From Clostridium frigoris (lineage in GTDB: Bacteria; Bacillota; Clostridia; Clostridiales; Clostridiaceae): 64,000 bases of DNA. Position numbers and translations under genes: made by a program. The stretch lies in NCBI RefSeq assembly GCF_018861865.1, contig NZ_JAHLDV010000002.1:158660-222659 (forward strand), written 5' to 3'. Under the pieces are notes generated by a model. That model did not search any database. It saw only the letters and a program-made list of their open reading frames with translations, and had not been told where the DNA came from. Below, one piece after another: positions 17,580 through 26,684 of this stretch (position 1 is the stretch's first letter; each line of letters starts with the position of its first letter).

Positions 17580-17601
17580 ATACTGTGGCAATACTGTGGC
17601 A
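17580..17601 (+). promoter_or_regulatory. Perfect tandem 11-bp repeat ahead of a response regulator
   Basis: ATACTGTGGCA occurs twice in direct succession (17580-17590, 17591-17601). One turn of DNA between identical half-sites is what OmpR/PhoB-family regulators bind. It lies 76 bases before the response regulator gene and about 80 before the divergent FlxA-like gene, so autoregulation is the simplest reading. Confidence 0.55.
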
Positions 17602-17677
17602 AATATAAATGAAAATTAATTTAAAATAACATTCTTGTATACATATGGTAAAATATAAATTGAGGTGAACTAAATTC

Positions 17678-18412
17678 ATGAATAAAAAGCTGATATATAT
17701 TGCTGATGATGAAATAAATATTTGTAATATTATAAAATCATTTCTTGTTAAAGCTGGGTTTGAAGTAGAAATATTTAAGGATGGGCGTGCCATTCTTGAA
17801 GCCTTCAATGCGAGGCAGGCGGACATGCTTATAATAGATATCATGATGCCTGAAATAGACGGTTATTCTCTTTGCTTGCAAATAAGACCTATTAGCTCTG
17901 TACCAATAATAATTGTATCTGCAAAAGATACAGAGCCTGATAAGATAGTAGGACTTACTTTAGGTTGTGATGATTATCTTACTAAACCTTTTAGCCCACT
18001 TGAACTTATTGCTAGGGTTAACAGCATTTTTAGAAGAATAAAATTGGATACAAATCATAGTATAGGAAATAAAATTACTAAAATTTATGATGTTACAATA
18101 AATCTTGATACTAAACAAGCGGAGGTTAAAGATAAGGCAATAGGTTTTACAGGAATGGAGTTATCTTTGTTTTATTATCTCGTAAATAATAAAAATAGAG
18201 CAATTAGTCGTAGTGAATTACTAGATAAAGTTTGGGGTTTTGAAAATGAGGTTGAGACTCGTGCCACTGATGATATGATAAAAAGAATAAGAAAAAAGTT
18301 AATAGATGCTGGATCAATTCTTAAAATAGATACAATATGGGGATTTGGGTTTACCATAAAAGATAAGGAAGGTTGTTATGAAGAGGAACACAATAAAATG
18401 GAAAATATTTAA
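17678..18412 (+). CDS. OmpR-family response regulator
   Basis: 244 residues. The receiver domain (1-118) has the acidic pair Asp10/Asp11, phospho-acceptor Asp54 in LIIDIMMPEIDG, Ser/Thr and Lys switch residues in IIVSAKD and DDYLTKPFSPLEL. A winged-helix DNA-binding domain covers about 135-235 (TGMELSLFYYLVNNKNRAIS, TDDMIKRIRKKL). It would be phosphorylated by the kinase encoded immediately downstream, whose start overlaps its last 35 bases. GAGGTGAAC precedes the ATG. A perfect pair of 11-bp repeats upstream suggests that it controls its own promoter. The signal is unknown. Confidence 0.92.
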   Translation: MNKKLIYIADDEINICNIIKSFLVKAGFEVEIFKDGRAILEAFNARQADMLIIDIMMPEIDGYSLCLQIRPISSVPIIIVSAKDTEPDKIVGLTLGCDDYLTKPFSPLELIARVNSIFRRIKLDTNHSIGNKITKIYDVTINLDTKQAEVKDKAIGFTGMELSLFYYLVNNKNRAISRSELLDKVWGFENEVETRATDDMIKRIRKKLIDAGSILKIDTIWGFGFTIKDKEGCYEEEHNKMENI

Positions 18413-19814
18413 ATATAATATTATTGTAATTGTTATGTTAATTACATTAACTACTATAATATTTAATGTGGCTGTCCGAGTGTATTTTAAAAAAGATATA
18501 TTGAGACAGTTAAATAAAATTGCATCAGGTACCGAGAATACTGCACTTGAGCATGGACCAGATTTTTTTCCAGGACCTGAGCGGATGCCCCCTCCAAAGT
18601 CACAAAATGATAATGACCTTTTTAAATATTATTCAATGATTGATGATTCGTTAAAGGAACCTATAAGTGTATTGAATGCGAATGTTATTTTGCTTGATAA
18701 AAACAAAAATAGAATTACACCATACAAAGAAAAATCATCTGATATTTCGAAGGACCTTATGAGTCGATTTACAAATGAGGTTAATAAATCTAAAACTTTT
18801 AGTACTGAAAAATATTTAAATCTTAATTTATCGGGTACTAAGTACATAGCAATAATAAAACCTGTATTTAATAAAAATTCTTTTGGACTTGGTTGGATAA
18901 TCATATATTCAAGCCTTGAGAAGATAAATCAATTACAACTTGGAATTAACTTAATTCTTTTTATTATTCTTCTCTTTTCAGCACTTCTAATTGGAATACT
19001 TTCTTCGCGTTTATCAAAGAAGATATCAGATCCTTTTTCTTTGCTTAATGAGTATATAAGTAATATTGCAGAGAAAAATTTTGGAAGTATTGTTGAAATG
19101 CCTATATATGATGAATTAAAAGAATTTGTAGTTAATATAAATATTATGTCAGAAAAACTTGAAGTCTATGATAAAGCTCAAAAAACTTTTTTGCAAAATG
19201 CATCACATGAATTTAGAAACCCACTTATGTCAATTCAAAGTTATGCTGAAGGGATAATGTATGATGTTGTGGATAAGAAAATCGCTGCTGATGTTATTAT
19301 TAATGAAAGTAAACGTATGACACATTTGGTAGAAGATTTATTATATTTATCTCGCCTTGATGCGATAGAAGAACATTACCATAGTGATGAACTAAGCATT
19401 AGTAAATTAATAAATAGTTGTATTGAACGAATGGAGGTAATTGCAAATAAAAATAATATAGTGATTGCGAGTAATGGCTTAAAGGAAGGCATCATGGTTA
19501 TGGGTGATGAGGATAAATTATCTCGTGCAGTTGCTAATATAATTAGCAACTGCATAAGATATGCAAAGAGAACTGTAACTGTCACACTAAAAGTAGTAAA
19601 TAAGAAGATTGAGATCACAATAGGTGATGATGGCCCTGGAATTGATAATAATGAACTCCCTAATATATTTGAAAGATTTTACAAAGGCAAGAAGGGGAAT
19701 TTTGGATTAGGATTATCTATTAGTAAAAATATAGTAGAAAGGCACAATGGTAAAATTACTGCTAGGAATTCAGAATTAGGAGCATTGTTCGTAATTGAAT
19801 TAACAATTTTATAA
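18378..19814 (+). CDS. Membrane sensor histidine kinase
   Basis: 478 residues. Transmembrane segment 1 is at about 11-31 and segment 2 at about 185-207, enclosing an extracytoplasmic sensor of about 150 residues that contains a proline-rich stretch (DFFPGPERMPPPKSQND). A HAMP linker follows, then the H-box NASHEFRNPLMSIQSYAEG with phospho-His at about 277. The ATPase domain has IISNCIRYA (N box), IGDDGPGID (G1) and GNFGLGLSIS (G2). It pairs with the response regulator whose end it overlaps by 35 bases. GGAAGGTTGTT precedes the ATG. It lies beside GT-C glycosyltransferases, which hints at an envelope-related signal. A hairpin terminator follows. Confidence 0.92.
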   Translation: MKRNTIKWKIFKYNIIVIVMLITLTTIIFNVAVRVYFKKDILRQLNKIASGTENTALEHGPDFFPGPERMPPPKSQNDNDLFKYYSMIDDSLKEPISVLNANVILLDKNKNRITPYKEKSSDISKDLMSRFTNEVNKSKTFSTEKYLNLNLSGTKYIAIIKPVFNKNSFGLGWIIIYSSLEKINQLQLGINLILFIILLFSALLIGILSSRLSKKISDPFSLLNEYISNIAEKNFGSIVEMPIYDELKEFVVNINIMSEKLEVYDKAQKTFLQNASHEFRNPLMSIQSYAEGIMYDVVDKKIAADVIINESKRMTHLVEDLLYLSRLDAIEEHYHSDELSISKLINSCIERMEVIANKNNIVIASNGLKEGIMVMGDEDKLSRAVANIISNCIRYAKRTVTVTLKVVNKKIEITIGDDGPGIDNNELPNIFERFYKGKKGNFGLGLSISKNIVERHNGKITARNSELGALFVIELTIL

Positions 19815-19867
19815 TTTATAATAAATTATAATATTGGAGAAGTTTAGTAAAATATATTTTAATATAA

Positions 19868-19916
19868 AAATACGCATAATGTAGTATATATATTGATACT
19901 ACATTATGCGTATTTT
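19868..19916. terminator. Bidirectional hairpin terminator
   Basis: AAATACGCATAATGTAGTAT pairs along its whole 20-base length with ATACTACATTATGCGTATTT across an 8-base loop, with T-rich flanks, between convergent genes. Confidence 0.85.
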
Positions 19917-19920
19917 ATTT

Positions 19921-21066
19921 TTAATAGCTTTTCTCATTAAGTAAATGAATTCTAAATGAGTAAATTAAGTCGATTATAACTATAAATAATACTATAGAGG
20001 AATCTAATATATAACTAGTTGATGTATGGTACAAAAATGGGAAATAACATACTAATGAAACAAAAGGTATTATTATAGCAATATAAAATTTCTTTGGAAA
20101 AGAAAAGGCATATAGTAGCGAAATTATGTCTGCCATAAAGAAATATCTCTCATGCATTCTTGGTAACAAAAATGGAATAATTATAGAAAACAATAAGGCT
20201 AATTCTATAACATTATCATATTTAATAATTTTTATATATTTAATACTTACATAAAATATGATAAAAACAACCACAAGAGTAAAAGCAATTCCAATATTAC
20301 CTATGAGAGTTGTATTGCTAAAGAGCTTATTAGTAAACCATTGATATATTGATGGTGCATTAGAAGTTAAAGATGTATACTCGCTGGACTGATTAACATA
20401 AATGAGTAAAATATCTTTTAAGGGTCTACCCACAATTAAACTAGGTATGCTTAGAACCAAATAGGATATAGGTAAAAGAAGCAAATGATATATTTTAATC
20501 CTATTCTTAATTAATAAGATACCAAACAATGGTAGTAAAAATATTGCTTGTAGTTTAAAGGATAGTGCAACTCCATAAAATATTAATGATGTGATTGGTT
20601 TTTCACGTAATATATAATAGATAGAACCAATAACAAAGGAGGTAAATATTATATCACATTGAGCCCATACAGACCCGTTAAATATAACTGTAGGAATGAA
20701 GAGTAGAAGTCCAAAAGCCAGATAGTTAGCATTTTCATTTTTATATTTAATATTAACAATTTTAATAACGAAAAAAGCAGCCATTATTTCAAAAACAAAA
20801 GTTATCATTTTTACATAGAACAACTTATTTATACCTGTATATGTTCCTAGTGTTAATAAGTAAAAATAGGGCGGGGTGTAATCACCTAATGAATTTTTTA
20901 AGGCACTAAAGCCACCACCCGTTTTTATAGTATCAAACCAGCGGCTTACAAAGGAAGTATAGTCTCCACTTGTAAATGGCAAGCCATGAATTCTAACAAT
21001 TAATGCAAGCCAGACAATACATGTTAATATAATAGACTTTTTTAATAATTCTTTATTCTTATCCAT
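19921..21066 (-). CDS. GT-C family membrane mannosyltransferase (Gpi18-like)
   Basis: 381 residues, about ten transmembrane segments. An acidic first extracytoplasmic loop (GLPFTSGDYTSFVSRWFDTI) carries the Asp expected in GT-C enzymes, and RMHERYFFMADI near residue 308 is the signature I associate with Gpi18-related (COG5542) transferases. It should use a polyprenyl-phosphate sugar on the outer face of the membrane, which the GT2 enzyme at 13208-14236 could supply. CAGGAGGATATTT precedes the ATG. It lies downstream of a frameshifted small protein and the large GT-C gene on the same strand. Acceptor and sugar are unknown. Confidence 0.8.
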   Translation of the reverse strand: MDKNKELLKKSIILTCIVWLALIVRIHGLPFTSGDYTSFVSRWFDTIKTGGGFSALKNSLGDYTPPYFYLLTLGTYTGINKLFYVKMITFVFEIMAAFFVIKIVNIKYKNENANYLAFGLLLFIPTVIFNGSVWAQCDIIFTSFVIGSIYYILREKPITSLIFYGVALSFKLQAIFLLPLFGILLIKNRIKIYHLLLLPISYLVLSIPSLIVGRPLKDILLIYVNQSSEYTSLTSNAPSIYQWFTNKLFSNTTLIGNIGIAFTLVVVFIIFYVSIKYIKIIKYDNVIELALLFSIIIPFLLPRMHERYFFMADIISLLYAFSFPKKFYIAIIIPFVSLVCYFPFLYHTSTSYILDSSIVLFIVIIDLIYSFRIHLLNEKSY

Positions 21067-21350
21067 AAATATCCTCCTGAGCTTAGTTTTTTATTTCTTG
21101 GAACCTCCACTTGGAGGATTTTCGTTAGGTTTAGTACCACTTTTATTCTTAAAATCACCTTGAGGTCTTGTACCACTTTTTTGTCCAAATTACCTTGTTG
21201 CATTTTACCATTTCCACCTTGAGGGAAACTATGGCTAATTGTTGCATGGCTTGTGGTATATTTGTATGCATATACAAAGGTTCCCATCATGCCTGAAAGA
21301 ATTATTATAAGTGCTAGGACTAAGATTGATAAATTCTTTTTTATTTTCAT
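21042..21350 (-). CDS. Small secreted or anchored Gly/Lys-rich protein, frameshifted
   Basis: As read, 102 residues: a signal-anchor (about 6-28, LSILVLALIIILSGMMGTFV) and then a short extracytoplasmic part. After GNLDKK the frame becomes unlike its start. Adding one A to the A6 run (T6 at 21177-21182 on the plus strand) restores SGTRPQGDFKNKSGTKP and a GGSKK end with a stop at 21091-21093, giving 86 residues and removing the overlap with the next gene. This points to a one-base indel, real or technical. The composition (Gly, Gln, Lys, Asn) echoes the Gly-rich loop of the neighbouring GT-C enzyme. Function unknown. Confidence 0.55.
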   Translation of the reverse strand: MKIKKNLSILVLALIIILSGMMGTFVYAYKYTTSHATISHSFPQGGNGKMQQGNLDKKVVQDLKVILRIKVVLNLTKILQVEVPRNKKLSSGGYLWIRIKNY

Positions 21351-21391
21351 TGATGTACCCTCATCTTTCTTGCTCCTTTAAATTTTTTAGT

Positions 21392-21432
21392 AAAAGCAGA
21401 TTCTATATGTTTTCATACAGAATCTGCTTTTT
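21392..21432 (-). terminator. Terminator after the large GT-C gene
   Basis: AAAAGCAGATTC...CAGAATCTGCTTTTT forms a stem of about 12 bp plus a T run, in the gap between the GT-C stop (21458) and the small-protein start (21350). Confidence 0.8.
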
Positions 21433-21457
21433 AAAATAAGGTTAATTATCATTAATA

Positions 21458-23568
21458 TTATTTTGTAGTATCAGCACCTTTTAAATCATATAATGCTTCA
21501 GAACTTTGACCACCCATTTGATGCGATTTTGAATTAGTAGTAGCAGTTGCTGTTTTAGTAGTTGTATTATATTTCCATTTACTCTCGGCAACTAGTGTGC
21601 CGGCTTTTTTAGCCCATGTCATAATATCGCTAGTTGAGCCACCACCGCCACCTTGGCCTCCAACCATTACATATCTAACTTCTCCACTTTTAACTAGTGC
21701 TTTAAACTGAGCGAGTGTTATTGCTTTATCAGTTCCAAAGAAGCCCCAAGTCATTACAGATTCTCCGGTTTTAATGATTATATCTGATGCAATACCGCTT
21801 GTTGATGAAGTTACAAGGATATATTTCGCTGTGCCTTGATTAGCTTGTAAGAATGTTATTAACTTTGTATTATCAGAAGTTTCTGAGTCTCCCATCCTGA
21901 ATCTGACGTTTTAGAAAGTATACTTAGTCCTGCAGATGGCATTGATCCTGATCCGGCTGTAAACAAAACAGTTCCAGACCATACAGTAGGTGTTATTAGA
22001 AGTCCTATTAAAGCAGTGGCTACTAACATCTTTGAAAGTTTCAAATTATTATTCTTCTTGATCTTAAGGATAATAAGTATTATTGAAGAAACAAAACATA
22101 AAATAGATAGGGATATCATTAAAATCTTAGTAATACTAGAAGTACTGTAGAAGTAAGATAAAACAAATAACTGAGCTACTCCATCTACAATAAGTGTTAT
22201 TGGTAAGATCCAAGATTTCCATCCGCCTTCAATGTAAAGATCCCACATAGAAACAATTCCGATTCCAGCCAGTGCTGCAATTGGTGCTGCAAGCATAGTT
22301 AAGTAATAGGGATGAAATAAACCTGTTGTGAAACTGAAATATATAAATGAAGGTATTAACCACATTGACCATAATAGTAAATCTAATTTTCTTTTATTAT
22401 TAAAAGCAGGTTTGAATTTTTCTTTTAATGATGCTGCAAGTATCCCGAGAATTGCAATAGGGAATAACCATATTATTTGATCAGACAGACCGGTTGTAAC
22501 AAACAATCTTGTAACGCTAGAAACCGATTGACCACCATTATTGCTACCGCCGCCTTGTCCGCCACCTTGTTTGCCACCTGTTGGCATTTCACCACCACTT
22601 GGCATTCCACTAGGTCTAGTGCTTGATGGTGGAGGACCACTTTGAGCGTTTGCATTAATAGAAGCACTTGAACTGCTAGAGTTAGCTTCAGAAGAACTCG
22701 GAGGGGTGCTTGTATTGCTTCCTTTAGTGAGTCCACCTTGAGTTTTAGCGTTGCCACCACCGCTCTTAGTAGTACTGCTTCCAATTCCAAGTCTTTCAAG
22801 TCCATTATGCCCAATTATAAGCTCTAGTTCTGAGTTGTTTGTACTACTTCCCACGTAAGGTCTGTTTGCTGCAGGTATTAAATCCACAACTATAGCCCAT
22901 GAGAACGAAACAACAAGTAGAACAAGAGTTCCACAGATAAGATGAATTATTCTCTTTTTAAGAGAAATGCTACTTGATAAAAGGTAAACTAAGTATATAG
23001 CTGGAATAACCATATAAGATTGAAGCATTTTTATGTTAAAACCAATACCTACAATAACTAAACATATTATGAGATATTTGAATTTCCCTTTTTCAGCTGC
23101 TATAGAAATAAACCAGCATGCGATTAGAAGGGTTAAAACAAGTAAGTTATCGCAAGTATTATTTCTACTTACTGCAACAAATATTGGGGTTGTTGCAAGA
23201 AATAATGCTGAGAGAAGACCGGCTGTACTTCCAAAAGATCTCTTAACAATTTTGTATATTACATAAACTGAGATTACTCCTGCAAGAGCCTGTGGAAGAA
23301 GAATACTCCACCCACTATATCCAAAGATTTTAGCAGAAATAGCTTGAAGCCAAAAACCTAAAGGAGGTTTATCAATGGTCACAAAGCTTGCAGGGTCAAA
23401 AGATACGAAAAAGAAATTTTTCAAACTCATAGTCATGCTTTTTACACCGGCAGCATAGTACAGATTAGAATATCCCTCTATGCTTAGATTAGCAAAATTT
23501 AAGATTGCAGATAATATTAATATTAATGACAATAAAAATTTTTCTTTAGAAAGTTTTAATCTTTTCAT
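21458..23568 (-). pseudogene. GT39/ArnT-like membrane glycosyltransferase, split by a one-base frameshift
   Basis: Two overlapping frames (23568 to 21859, and 21895 to 21458) together make a normal 703-residue protein. The first part has the GT39 fold: FVSFDPASFVTIDKPPLGFWLQ with the catalytic-type Asp, SRNNTCDNLLVL, about ten transmembrane segments, and a long Gly/Ser/Pro-rich loop near residues 240-330. The second part is the soluble C-terminal domain (LQANQGTAKYILVTSSTSG, VRYVMVGGQGGGG). Adding one G to the GGG at 21891-21893 fuses them as SDSGWGDSETSDN. The intact enzyme would move a lipid-linked sugar to a surface acceptor. AAAGGAGC precedes the start. Whether it is truly broken depends on that base. 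Confidence 0.8.
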
Positions 23569-23727
23569 TTAATTTGCTCCTTTTTAGAATGGCTTGACCA
23601 TAAAAATAGGCCTTCCAATAATTAGTCTTAGTATATATTTATTATCCCCCTATTTTATTTTAAATAAGATTGTATATAATTTATAAGTGAATTACTTATT
23701 TCTCTATAAATAAGATTATAATCATAA

Positions 23728-23772
23728 ATTGTAGTAGTAGTATCAAATAATTATGTGAGCTTTATGTGATTA
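23728..23772 (-). promoter_or_regulatory. Probable response-regulator box and promoter of the large GT-C gene
   Basis: TATGTGA at 23752 and 23763 (11-base period), in a 45-base block nearly identical to 14311-14355 upstream of the GT2 gene. It sits about 180 bases before the GT-C start and 50 bases past the histidine kinase stop. Confidence 0.6.
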
Positions 23773-23789
23773 TAAAGTACATAATAAAA

Positions 23790-23813
23790 GCAATCAACAT
23801 TTCTGCTGATTGC
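23790..23813 (-). terminator. Terminator of the second two-component operon
   Basis: GCAATCA and TGATTGC form a 7-bp stem; on the minus strand it is followed by TTTTATTAT. Confidence 0.65.
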
Positions 23814-23819
23814 TCCTGT

Positions 23820-25211
23820 TTATAGAGGATATCTAATTGAAAAACTAACACCGACATCTCTGTTTGTAACTTCTATTTCTCCGTTATAGTAATTTACAAT
23901 CTTTTTGCAAATGGCAAGACCAAGACCAAATTTACCCGTTTTATCTTTATAGAAATTATCAAAAATGTGAGACAGATGTTCCTGAGGTATATGTGGACCA
24001 TCATTATAGATTTCAACAACTGCAAAATTGCCTTCTTTTTTTAAGGTTACGCTAATTTTCTCCTTAGCATATCGAAGACTATTATCTAATATGTTTTCAA
24101 TGGATACCTGGACTTTATCTGCATTTCCACTAATAATAGCTTCTCCTATATTTAAATCCCATTGTATATTACTATTAACTATTTCAAATCTATTTGTAAT
24201 ATGGTAAAGTAAGCGATGCATATTAATTTCAATATTTTCAAAGTTATTCTCTAAAACATAATCAAGAGTATTTAAATATAACATTTGTTTAACTTTCTTT
24301 TCTAGCCTTAGAGATTCATCCCTTATTATTTCAGCATTTTTCTCCACTGATTCCACATACACACCATCAATTATAGCCTCAGCATGACTCATAATCACCA
24401 TAATTGGTGTTTTTAAATCGTGGGATATGCTTTGTAGAAACAGTTTCTCTTCTTCATCTCCACGTTTTAATTCTTTTCTCATCATATTCATAGAGATTGC
24501 TAGTCTTCCAATTTCATCTTCATTTTTAATTTTAATAGGTTCTTCCCAATCTTTATGGGATATTCTAACAGTATAATTTTCTAGTTCTTTAAGTGGTTTT
24601 GAAATGTAGTTTGCAACCAGTTTAGCACAAAGAAAACCAATAGCTATAAATAAGACACCTATTCCAAGCACCATGTAAAGTAGGCTACTATCTTGTTTTT
24701 CAGGCACATAGCTTATTAAATATGATGTTCCAGATGTACCATATTTAATTGAACTTATAAAGAAAATAAATTTATTATTATTGTATGATTCTTTAATTAG
24801 TTTTTCAGAAAGTTTGCCTGGTGTAATGTAACTTGCCATCCATATCCTAATATTATTTTCATTAGTTCTAAAACCAGAGTTAACATTACCAGGAGAAACA
24901 GGGGGCATTCCGTGAGCTTTATTTACATTCATAATTTCAGCTATATTATCTTTACCAACACTTACAATGTAATAATCACTATCTTTAAGATTTTTTATTC
25001 CGTCATATCTATTAGGTTGGGTAAAATTATTAGCTTTCAATAAATAGGCATGTGACACTTTTAAATCTTGAGTTATAGCTTTTTCAGTTATACTTCTAAA
25101 AGCGACAAGGTAAAAAATTGAAATACTAAAAATTATTATAAGTATTATTGCTGTAAAGGTTGTCCATATTCTCATAGTTAGTGATTTAAATTTATAATTA
25201 AATTTTTTCAT
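23820..25211 (-). CDS. Membrane sensor histidine kinase
   Basis: 463 residues. Transmembrane segments at about 14-36 and 175-197 enclose a 140-residue sensor domain. A HAMP linker (ANYISKPLKELENYT) precedes the H-box SISHDLKTPIMVIMSHAE, and the ATPase domain has NILDNSLRYA, IYNDGPHIP and GKFGLGLAICKK. The ATGA overlap (4 bases) with the response regulator shows that they are co-translated. The same regulator probably controls the GT-C gene just downstream through the tandem 11-bp repeats. The signal is unknown, but surface-glycan or envelope stress would fit the context. Confidence 0.92.
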   Translation of the reverse strand: MKKFNYKFKSLTMRIWTTFTAIILIIIFSISIFYLVAFRSITEKAITQDLKVSHAYLLKANNFTQPNRYDGIKNLKDSDYYIVSVGKDNIAEIMNVNKAHGMPPVSPGNVNSGFRTNENNIRIWMASYITPGKLSEKLIKESYNNNKFIFFISSIKYGTSGTSYLISYVPEKQDSSLLYMVLGIGVLFIAIGFLCAKLVANYISKPLKELENYTVRISHKDWEEPIKIKNEDEIGRLAISMNMMRKELKRGDEEEKLFLQSISHDLKTPIMVIMSHAEAIIDGVYVESVEKNAEIIRDESLRLEKKVKQMLYLNTLDYVLENNFENIEINMHRLLYHITNRFEIVNSNIQWDLNIGEAIISGNADKVQVSIENILDNSLRYAKEKISVTLKKEGNFAVVEIYNDGPHIPQEHLSHIFDNFYKDKTGKFGLGLAICKKIVNYYNGEIEVTNRDVGVSFSIRYPL

Positions 25212-25894
25212 GATTTGTACACCAATTTATAGCCATAGCCATATACTGTTTCTATTGTGAACTTATCTATTTTTTTTCTAAGGCGCCTTATAACATCATC
25301 AACAACTCTATCCGAACCAAAATAATCATCACCCCATACAGTATCCAATATCTGTTCTCTAGATACTAAATTATTTTTATTTTCAATAAAATAATATAGT
25401 AGTTCAAATTCTTTTTTAGTTAAAATGACCTCTTCGTTACCTATAAAAACTGTTCTTTGTTTCTTGCTAATACGGTATCCACCCATGTTTAAGTCATCAT
25501 TAATTATTGTAACATCTGTATTTTTGGCACCAGAAATTCTCTCTAAAAGCTTATTAGTTCTAATAATAAGCTCCCTAGGCAAAAATGGTTTTGACAAATA
25601 ATCATCGCTACCAAGCTCAAGTCCAACCACACGATCAAGTTCTTCATTTCTTGCAGACATAAAAATAACAGGAGTGTTTTTATTATGAGCTTTAACAGCC
25701 TTAATGATTTCATAACCATCAATATCGGGGAGCATTATGTCTAGTATCCAAAGATCAGGCATATCTTCAATTCTTGCAATAGCTGCATTACCAGTGGAAA
25801 AAGTAGTTACGTCGTAACCTTCACGTTCTAAGTATTTTTCAAGCAAAAGATTTAAACTTATTTCATCTTCAACAAGATATATTTTTTTTGCCAA
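25208..25894 (-). CDS. OmpR-family response regulator
   Basis: 228 residues. Receiver domain with Asp52 in LWILDIMLPDIDG, IFMSARN and DDYLSKPFLPRE. Winged-helix domain at about 130-226 (LTKKEFELLYYFIENKNNLVS, DRVVDDVIRRLRKK). It is the first gene of a two-gene operon with the kinase downstream. GTGAGGTGATT precedes the ATG. Sites shaped like OmpR boxes occur upstream of this gene (26019-26036), the GT2 gene (14335) and the large GT-C gene (23752); I infer that this protein binds them. Confidence 0.92.
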   Translation of the reverse strand: MAKKIYLVEDEISLNLLLEKYLEREGYDVTTFSTGNAAIARIEDMPDLWILDIMLPDIDGYEIIKAVKAHNKNTPVIFMSARNEELDRVVGLELGSDDYLSKPFLPRELIIRTNKLLERISGAKNTDVTIINDDLNMGGYRISKKQRTVFIGNEEVILTKKEFELLYYFIENKNNLVSREQILDTVWGDDYFGSDRVVDDVIRRLRKKIDKFTIETVYGYGYKLVYKS

Positions 25895-26219
25895 TTAAAT
25901 CACCTCACGAATTTTTAATCACTAAGTCATATAATTTATAAAAAAAGTTAAATATGTACCATATAATACCTTATATTTTATATTCTATCATATAATTCTC
26001 AAAACATTTCTATTTATTTATGTAAAGATTATGTGTTTTATGAAGAAAGTATCGAATAACTAGCAAACCACTTTATAAATTGAATAAGGCACGTTAAAAT
26101 TATATGGAATAGAATATGGTAAAAAATAGAAGAAAAAAGCTGTTTCATGATTAGATATGTTAATATATAGGGTTACAGAGTATAATAGAGATTATTCGGT
26201 TAATAGGAGGATGAGTTTT
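25895..26219. other. Divergent intergenic region
   Basis: This 325-base gap separates the minus-strand response regulator from the plus-strand SseB-like gene. It is AT-rich and holds a tandem 11-base motif at 26019-26036. The in-frame ATG at 26157 upstream of the SseB start lacks a ribosome site. I see nothing else. Confidence 0.5.
26019..26036 (-). promoter_or_regulatory. Degenerate third tandem box upstream of the response regulator
   Basis: TATGTAA (26019) and TATGTGT (26030), again with an 11-base step and in the same orientation as the boxes before the GT2 and GT-C genes, about 125 bases before the regulator start. Consistent with autoregulation. Confidence 0.4.
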
Positions 26220-26657
26220 ATGATAAATGTAAATAAGCCAGTAACTAATCCAGAGTTAGTTGAGAGTATGAATAAATTTATAAATGAGAAAAGTGCAGAT
26301 AACGAACTTAATCTCATTGAGAAAATAAATCAATCTCATTTAATGACACCTGTAATAATAAGTGGTGATGTAGAAAATGGGTTAATTCCAGAAGGAACAA
26401 CAGTTAGTTTTAAAACTATAACGAATACAGATAATGAATCTTATATCGTTACATTTACAGATGAAGATGAATTATATAAATGGTCAAAGGATAAAGAGCA
26501 AACACTAGCATATACATATGATGATTTGAATGGTATTGTTTTAGAAAATATAAATGAGATAAAGGGATTTGTAATAAATCCATATGGTCAAATATTTATT
26601 ATTACACCAGAGGTAATGCAGTACTTTTCTAAAAGAAAATCTGAGATAGTTTTATAA
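26220..26657 (+). CDS. SseB N-terminal-domain protein
   Basis: 145 residues from the ATG at 26220, which stands 9 bases after TAGGAGG; ATG 26211 abuts that site and ATG 26157 has none. The fold pattern fits the SseB N-terminal family (NPELVESMNKFINEK, MTPVIISGD, IVTFTDEDELYKW, GFVINPYGQIFIITPEVMQYF). The E. coli namesake was linked to serine sensitivity, but the molecular role of the domain is unclear. It is soluble. It lies 27 bases ahead of pnuC, so it may be co-transcribed with the NAD-salvage pair. Confidence 0.75.
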   Translation: MINVNKPVTNPELVESMNKFINEKSADNELNLIEKINQSHLMTPVIISGDVENGLIPEGTTVSFKTITNTDNESYIVTFTDEDELYKWSKDKEQTLAYTYDDLNGIVLENINEIKGFVINPYGQIFIITPEVMQYFSKRKSEIVL

Positions 26658-26684
26658 GAAGACACTAAAATTATGAGGGTGAAT

